A stretch of 64,000 bases of DNA from contig JACEHZ010000207.1 in NCBI GenBank assembly GCA_017893485.1, positions 62,001 through 126,000 on the forward strand. Direction: 5' to 3'. The notes below the pieces were generated by a model. That model was not told where the DNA came from and made no database searches. It saw only the letters and a program-made list of their open reading frames with translations. The translations under genes were made by a program, and so were the position numbers. This document shows, in pieces, positions 57,513 to 64,000 of this stretch. Source of the DNA: Hemerocallis citrina (Eukaryota > Streptophyta > Magnoliopsida > Asparagales > Asphodelaceae). Positions within the stretch are counted from its first letter, which is position 1. Every line of letters starts with the position of its first letter.

Positions 57513-59079
57513 CACTAAAAAAAACGGGTTATCCTGTCGAAACTACCCCGACGTTTGGATAGTTGCGCTGTAAGCTACCACAATGTTTTTCCAAAATGTC
57601 GAGCTATGGTTGCTACCCTGGCGTTTGAAAACATCGGGGTTGGTTGGAGATAAAACCTCCAAAAATCCTACCCCAATTCACTTTCAAAATTCTTTCACTT
57701 CCTCCTCTTTCTTGCCCAACTCATCCCCATCGACGTCTCTGACTATAAAGAGAATTAGCAACCCATAGGCCCATATATATCCCCCCATCATCAACACCAC
57801 CAGAAGTTGAAACCAAACCCACGTTGTCTTCCTCGTTTTCCCTCTCGCATCTCATGATCCCGTAACCCTAGGTTGAAAGATCTCATCTTCTTCATCTAGG
57901 GTTTTCCAAAGATCTCACCTTTTTTCAATTTTAGGCATGAGAGCGGCATACAGAACATCGAAAAGCAGAGTGGGAGTGGCGTCGATGGGTGATAAGGCCG
58001 GAGCTGGTGATGAAGTAGGAAATGCCAGTGGTTATGGCTCGAGTTTTGGGATTTATAGGTTGATGATTGTGGTGATTATTAGCATGAAGATTAACCCTAA
58101 GGGGAAGTCATATTATCTATTTGATGAGTATGCACACTTTTCGTCGGAGTTGGCGTGCGGGCTTGCAGGGTTGTTGGCGGAGATGGCCATTGGAATTGTC
58201 AGGGATGCTCGAGTCAGGTAAATGTTTGGAATTGGATATGTGTACATATCTAAATTACTCACATGTGTGAGTCATGTGTAATGCATTCATCTTGCGGTGA
58301 AATTACTCATAGGACAAATGTAGCGTTCAGTTCATAAAACATAGTATATGTACATCTTTGAGTAAAGTCAGTAGAAAACTTTTTGAGTAGTGGAAGCAAA
58401 CTACCAATGAGAATGAAGGTAGTGGAAGCAACCGTTGAAGGTGTACACTTGGGGTTACACACTTAAGTTTTCATGATTTTGTGCTTTTAGTCACCTATAC
58501 ATACATGTAATTATTGAAATCAATTAAATTTGTGAATGATTTGTACTGAATTGTTTAATTATTATGCTTGATTATTGAAATGAATTTCTACTCTAAAGTA
58601 TTTTTCTATTGTTTATTATGTTTAATTCATGAATTTGTGAAAGATTATTAGAGTGAATTTCTGAAAAATAATTGTGAATTGAATTACATGTACTTTGATT
58701 TGATAAAATAAACAACAACAACTACCACCACTACCACCACCACCACCCAACTAATTTTTTTTAAAAAAAATTTTTTTAAAAATAATGATAATAAATAGCC
58801 TGTCCCGACATTTTTATCTCGACATTTTAAAAATCCGGTATATGTTATTTAATGGAAAAATAAAATGAAAAGAAGAAAATAAATGAGCATATTATGGCTT
58901 TTTCAAATGCCGGGATAGCTAATATGGCTACCCTGGCGTTTGCAAATGCCGGGATAGACCTTTCGCATTCACGGCACTTGCAACGGTGTTTTTCGAAACA
59001 CCGCCCGTATCAAGCCTGGCATTTAAAAATCTCGGGATTGGCAAAAATAAAGCCATGAATGCCATATTCGTGTGTAGTG
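57513..59079 (+). mobile_element. CACTA-like element carrying a captured gene fragment, TSD CAA
   Basis: It begins CACTAAAAAAAACGGG and ends GTGTGTAGTG, flanked by CAA (57510-57512 and 59080-59082), the 3-bp duplication of CACTA (CMC/EnSpm) elements. Related subterminal words recur at both ends: CCCCGACGTTTGG, CTACCCTGGCGTTTG (57614 and 58929) and AATGCCGGGATAG (58907 and 58954). The terminal inverted repeat beyond CACTA is poor. No transposase is visible over 1567 bp. The middle holds a V-ATPase c-subunit fragment with flanking gene-like leader and intron. Confidence 0.75.
57937..58218 (+). pseudogene. V-ATPase c-subunit (16-kDa proteolipid) gene fragment, captured
   Basis: The frame matches the plant VHA-c proteolipid, the membrane-rotor subunit of the vacuolar proton pump: [10 protein letters not shown], then [40 protein letters not shown] and [12 protein letters not shown]. 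The family reads [34 protein letters not shown] and GIVGDAGVR. A TTTTTTCAATTTTAG acceptor precedes 57935 and AG|GTAAATG follows at 58217, so an exon with intron borders was taken from genomic DNA. Codons 18-36 are frameshifted: shifting the frame reveals MRPELVMK, a TAG, then MPVVMA. Several Gly codons have become Arg or Glu. Only part of the protein is covered. It cannot encode a working subunit. Confidence 0.9.
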
Positions 59080-59082
59080 CAA

Positions 59083-59579
59083 CAAGGCTTATAATTAAGC
59101 TGCACACACTTATACTTAATATTAATGAAGAGTTCGTCTACTATAACTCTTGCACTATAAGTATTATGAGTAAATGTTATAAAAACCCCTTGTAAAAAGT
59201 GGTCAAAGCAATTAACCCACATCCAAATAGTTCAACATAGAAAACCACCTAAGGTTACAACGTTAATAAACCGTTAGTTTTTAAATTATGTATACACATA
59301 TTTTATATATGACAAAAATATCCTTATATTGTTTAGTAACTATTTTTTACATATGAAGCCTCTAAAATTAGTTATTGCATATACACCCCAAATAATATAC
59401 TTATATAATTCTTTTTTGTAAATACACCCCTAAAATATTAAAATTATGGAACTTGCAAAAAATTCATTCATCTTTTTTCTCTATCATTCTTACTTTATCT
59501 ACCATTACTTCATAAACCGAACACGAACCTGTACTATATCTGAACCCAAACCCCATACTCTTTCTCTCTTTACCTTCGT
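59083..59579. other. AT-rich intergenic DNA
   Basis: No gene or element is supported. TATACACCCC and AATACACCCCTAAAAT repeat at 59389 and 59430. Confidence 0.4.
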
Positions 59580-60527
59580 TAGGGGTGGGCATCGGTTGGT
59601 ATCCGACATAATATGGACTATCCGCGACCGAGTCAAAGAAAGTCGTTTTTTTTAATTTTTTCATCCGCAACCATTCCGAGCCTTAATTGGATCGGTTTCC
59701 ATCCAAGCCGATTAAGCTCGGTTTGGATTGAATTGGATGGTCGGTTTGGCGTGCTACTTTTCACCTCCAACATCATTCACAATTTCATTGAAATTTAAAA
59801 TATCCACTTCAAGCAGTCTTAAGAAACAATATGCTAGCAACCTGCTATTTTCGACACAATATAATCTGATTCAATCTGAAAAAATGACAAGCACTTTTCA
59901 GTAGCATATAATATAACCTGCAACATATTTTTTTCAATCCTACACATCTAAAAAACGAGAAACAAAAATGAAGGGCAGGGTGTTGGGCTGTTGGCAGGAA
60001 CTAGAGGAGAGATAAAGATGGTGTTGGGCTGTGGGCGAGAACTAAAGAAGGACATAAGAATAAGATGAAGAAGGAAAAGGATTTACAACCGTTAGAGCTT
60101 TGGAGGAGGAAGAAGATGAATTATTGATTGATTTAGTTAGGGTTTCTATTTCCTTTGAATCATTTCCTCCTATGATCTTATTGTTGGTTGTTGGGTTGCC
60201 TCATTAGGATTTGGAGTGTGGGACTTAGGGTGCGAACTGAAATTAAAGAAATTAAATGATACTGTTTACATCTTCAAGAAATGACGGTTTATATATTCAA
60301 TAGATTAAAGGAGAATTAGATTTTTTAGAGACTAATGCATAGAGGTATGGTCAGTTCAGTTTTATTGGTTATTTGGAAGTCCCATCCAACAACCAAACCA
60401 GTCCAGTCAATTATTAGAAACCAAGAATCGGGCCAACCCAATCCCCCAATTGGTTCGGTTAAAATTCAGTCGGTTCGGGTTGGATTGGTTCGGACTGGTC
60501 GGTTCGGATAATAGTTGTCCACCCCTA
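59580..60527. mobile_element. Non-autonomous hAT element, 948 bp
   Basis: The ends TAGGGGTGGGCATC and TTGTCCACCCCTA are inverted. The 8-bp flanks ACCTTCGT and ACCCTCGT differ at one position. Subterminal CGGTTCGG/CGGTTTGG words are frequent near both ends (59690-59750 and 60450-60510), a hAT habit. No transposase is visible. Confidence 0.8.
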
Positions 60528-60586
60528 ACCCTCGTATCTCATTCCTCTCTCTCCTCCGTCTTCTCTTCATTTCTCCCACCATCTCA

Positions 60587-61080
60587 AATTCAAATTAAGT
60601 GAACCCATTAAATTCGAAGTCAACAAACCCATCATATATAAACCCAACAAATATATCAAATTCGAATCCAATCCAATAATGTCACATATTCATTTACCCT
60701 CTTCAGGGGCGGATGTAGCAAAGGCTCAGGGGGGGGGGGGGGGGGCACGGACCCCACTGAAAAAAAGCTACAGTGTAATTTTTTTTATATAAGCATTATA
60801 GGAACCCAGTGAACTAAAAGAAAGGAACCCACTCTTAATTGTTATCGTATTTATTTTTGTATAAGGACCCCACTGAACTAAATTCCTGGATCCGCCACTG
60901 ACCCTCTTTGCTTCCTCTCTCTCTCTCCTTACTATTCTCTTCCACTTATATCTATATCCAAAAAACTCATTAAATTGAACCTAACAAACCTATCAAATCT
61001 AAATACCCAACAAACAAACAATTCGAATCCTATCTAACAATCTCATCTCTTCCTCCTTACCCTTTTTGCCTCCTCTCTCT
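60587..61080. repeat. Degenerate tandem duplication split by a MITE
   Basis: 60587-60703 and about 60955-61075 share the order CTCATTAAATT..AACAAACC, CCCAACAAA, AATTCGAATCC and CTTACCCT..TGCCTCC with many differences. The hAT MITE lies in the first copy's edge. CT and CA microsatellites follow (61070-61101). Confidence 0.55.
60704..60900. mobile_element. hAT MITE, TSD ACCCTCTT
   Basis: The ends CAGGGGCGGATGTAGC and TCCTGGATCCGCCACTG are inverted repeats of the common plant CAGTGGCGGATCCAGG type. The exact 8-bp duplication ACCCTCTT lies at 60696-60703 and 60901-60908. 197 bp, containing a 17-G run, non-coding. Confidence 0.9.
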
Positions 61081-61327
61081 CTCTCACACACACACACACA
61101 TTTTCTCTTCTTCTCCTCTCATACTCGGTACATGTTCAAAAACTATTTAAACCCAAAATTCAGAATGAGGGTATTTTTCATTATATACTTTACACATGCG
61201 CTGTACGTATTCTAAAAACTAACAGTTGACTAACACCGTACATATCTGAGATGATTTTCTGCGTTAACTCACTTTAAAAGTGAATTAACTGCTGTAACAA
61301 ATTTTTACATATAAGTTTTGTGCTATT

Positions 61328-61982
61328 TAGAGCATCCACAGTCGTGATTGTCAAAAAATGGCAAAATGCATATTTACATATAACATTTCTAGCATTTTCT
61401 GCAGTCGTCCAATGCTATTTTATAGCAATTTAAGATAAAAAAATACTAGACTGACTTTGAAGTTGCGTCGGAAGGGCGAAATGAATTATTTAATTAATTT
61501 TTTAATGTTAGACGGAAAGTGAAGTTGCGTCGGAAGAAATTTTTTTTAGAAAAGTGACAGACGCAAAGTGAAGTTGCGTCCCACGATTTTTCGAACTTTT
61601 TTCGAATTTTTAATATTTAAAATCAATTTTTAGTTGGAAAAAAAAAATTTGATGCCCCCCCCCCCCCCCCCCTTGGATGCAAAGTGAAGTTTTGCCCAAG
61701 GGGGGGGATGATTTTTTTTTGTTTTTAATTATGTTTTATTAAAAAAAATTGGTGAACGATGCAAAGTGAAGTTGTGTCGGAGAATTAAAAAATAATATTT
61801 TCATGAGACAGAAAGTGAAGTTGCGTTCGGTATAATATGCATTTATCTCAAATTCACTCTCTTTTATAGCAATCTACTGTAGCTATGTATGCATAAAATG
61901 TATAAATAGCAAACGACTGCAGCTGGTTATTTGTTATAAAATTTATTTTATGTATAAATAGCACACGTCTGTGGATGCTTTT
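61328..61982. mobile_element. MITE with repeated TTGCGTC hairpin words
   Basis: The ends TAGAGCATCCACAGTCGTG and CACGTCTGTGGATGCTTTT are inverted, same family as 56440-57356. The core has six spaced copies of a (CGCA)AAGTGAAGTTGCGTC-like word (near 61451, 61515, 61560, 61677, 61759 and 61808), the best being a perfect 7-bp hairpin GACGCAA-AGTGAAG-TTGCGTC. Non-coding. A target duplication is unclear. Confidence 0.65.
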
Positions 61983-62189
61983 CCCTTAGTATTATTAATT
62001 GTGAGATTGATGCACGATCTGCATAGAAGTCAACAAGCTGGGCCGAATTCATACAGGTCATGCAGGAGCATGGCTTGTGGTGTAAGAACCTAACGTGCAT
62101 GCTTCGTTGCTTCGATAAAGTCACATGCACTCGACTTCTAAGTAAATAATAGAATTCATGCTACTTGTGTACTGGCATTAAAGTCAACC
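61983..62189. other. Short intergenic stretch
   Basis: Nothing recognisable. It ends at the target duplication of the LINE insertion. Confidence 0.5.
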
Positions 62190-62205
62190 ATCAACCATTA
62201 ATGTC

Positions 62206-62717
62206 TTTTTTTTTTTTTTTTGATAATTAGATGGCCAAAGCCATCGTTTCATTAATAGGATTAAGAAAACCAAACATTATACAGTACTAAAAATATAAAA
62301 GGCTGTCGTAACAGCGAAGCAAACTAAACTAAGGCAACAACGCCAGACATCAAAATAGAAATAACAGTACTAGGAAACAACAACAGTAAGAGGAAACATA
62401 AAGCCATCGAGAACACTCCACCCTTGAGTCCATCCACCATGTGCATCCCTCTCTACTCTTCAGTACTGTTCCTGTTCATTTTGGCTTGCTCCTGAGCACC
62501 TGCCCAATCATGAATCAAAAGAAAGATTTTATTCATAGATAACGGAAATATGTAAACTTTATTGCGAAAAATAAAATCATTTCTTTCTAGCCATAGACTC
62601 CATATTGAGGCCACTGTTGCAATGTCCCAAGCTTTTCTATCTTCTAATTTGATGTGCAACTCTCTAAGGTGAACCCATATGTCAATAGTAGTGTTTGGAA
62701 CCCGATTACACCCATAT
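62206..62717 (-). mobile_element. 5'-truncated LINE insertion with 16-bp TSD and poly-A
   Basis: Poly-T of 16 at the left edge (62206-62221) is the 3' poly-A on the minus strand. ATCAACCATTAATGTC occurs on both sides (62190-62205 and 62718-62733), a target-primed insertion. The coding part (62722-62453, minus) includes IATVASIWSLWLERNDFIFR, typical of the C-terminal end of plant L1 ORF2. The upstream 5-6 kb of the LINE are absent. Confidence 0.9.
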
Positions 62718-62814
62718 ATCAACCATTAATGTCAGTCTTATTCATTCGGTCATTTGAATAATAATTCAACTTGAATATTATCTAAAAAAACAAAAATAAA
62801 AATATATATATATA

Positions 62815-63021
62815 CTAGATTTGCCCGTGGGCACGTACCTACGCCACGTCTTCAGAACGATATAGCATATGAAAAGTCTTGTAAACTGTAAATCAACAAT
62901 TATATAGCTCAAGTTTGAATAGTATGACAATAATTAGTTGTAAATAAAAGTCCATGTTTTCATTAGTATATGTTGAAAAATAATTATAAATTGGGGTATA
63001 AAAGTCCATGTTTTCATAAGT
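62815..63021 (-). mobile_element. Truncated Helitron 3' end, reverse orientation
   Basis: It starts on the plus strand with CTAGATTTGCCCGTGGGCACG, the reverse of the Helitron tail, next to a TA repeat. It stops where the forward copy at 63025 begins. The word GTAAATAAAAGTCCATG repeats inside. Confidence 0.7.
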
Positions 63022-63024
63022 ATA

Positions 63025-63826
<802 letters not shown>

Positions 63827-64000
63827 TGAGTAATGTGAGTATCATATCTGTACGAGAAAAATTTTCTCATACAAAGTGATTATATTCACTTGGTGGAATC
63901 CTCATGAAAGATTCACTCAGTCTATTATGTTTATCATGCCAATGGATGTATGTGTAGAAAAATTAAGTGGTTTGGAGGTCATTTACCATGTATCATATGG
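63827..64000. other. Unassigned right edge
   Basis: No gene or repeat is recognised before the window ends. Confidence 0.4.

Noticed and set aside
57937..58221. A functional small V-ATPase subunit gene
   Set aside because: Only a partial protein, with a frameshifted segment, a stop in the original frame and conserved glycines lost. It lies inside a transposon.

Overview
This window is nuclear DNA from a flowering plant, most probably a eudicot. It holds one intact protein-coding gene with plant-type GT-AG introns. The rest is AT-rich and packed with plant transposable elements: Copia and large Gypsy-like LTRs, a TRIM, L1-type LINEs, Helitrons, and hAT, CACTA, PIF/Harbinger-type and other TIR elements. 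I see no rRNA genes, no CRISPR array and nothing prokaryotic. The species cannot be named from the sequence.

Layout. 1-10.7 kb: large solo LTRs of one superfamily. LTR-A runs in from the left edge. LTR-B (3789-10656, TSD TTTAA) carries a nested LTR-I (6601-9890, TSD TGAAG). 10.7-23.5 kb: an old, broken Copia element interrupted by a young Copia insertion (11970-20400, two 1553-bp LTRs, TSD TATTC) whose own gag-pol is nonetheless broken. 23.6-26.8 kb: a LINE scrap, a Copia-type solo LTR candidate and unassigned DNA. 26.8-43 kb: an L1-type LINE on the minus strand, split by a stack of insertions. These are LTR-C (30776-41294), the SIRE-like solo LTR-D inside it (31757-33171, TSD TCCAC), and the miniature retrotransposon E (34157-40010, TSD TTATT), which itself carries LTR-F and a Helitron. 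43.8-48.1 kb: LTR-G, apparently a chimera. 48.1-51.8 kb: retroelement remnants and a TTA-flanked TIR element that seems to hold a CAF1-like exon fragment.

52.6-55.9 kb is the one convincing working gene: a minus-strand pectin methylesterase with an N-terminal inhibitor domain. It has three exons that join in frame to 531 residues, an RRLL processing site and the expected catalytic motifs. Its second intron holds Helitron-derived sequence and a long TA microsatellite. The 56-64 kb flank is a field of small DNA transposons, many with exact TSDs. It includes a CACTA-like element (57513-59079, TSD CAA) that has captured part of a V-ATPase c-subunit gene.

The most unusual observations are the captured gene fragments (V-ATPase c in the CACTA element, CAF1-like in the Harbinger-type element), the TRIM with an internal region of only 227 bp, the GTCGAC-rich palindromic clusters shared by unrelated LTR families, the large LTRs that occur only as solo copies with some lacking TSDs, and Helitron copies whose 3' CTAG ends abut TA microsatellites. 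Nearly all other open reading frames are low-complexity or TE-derived.
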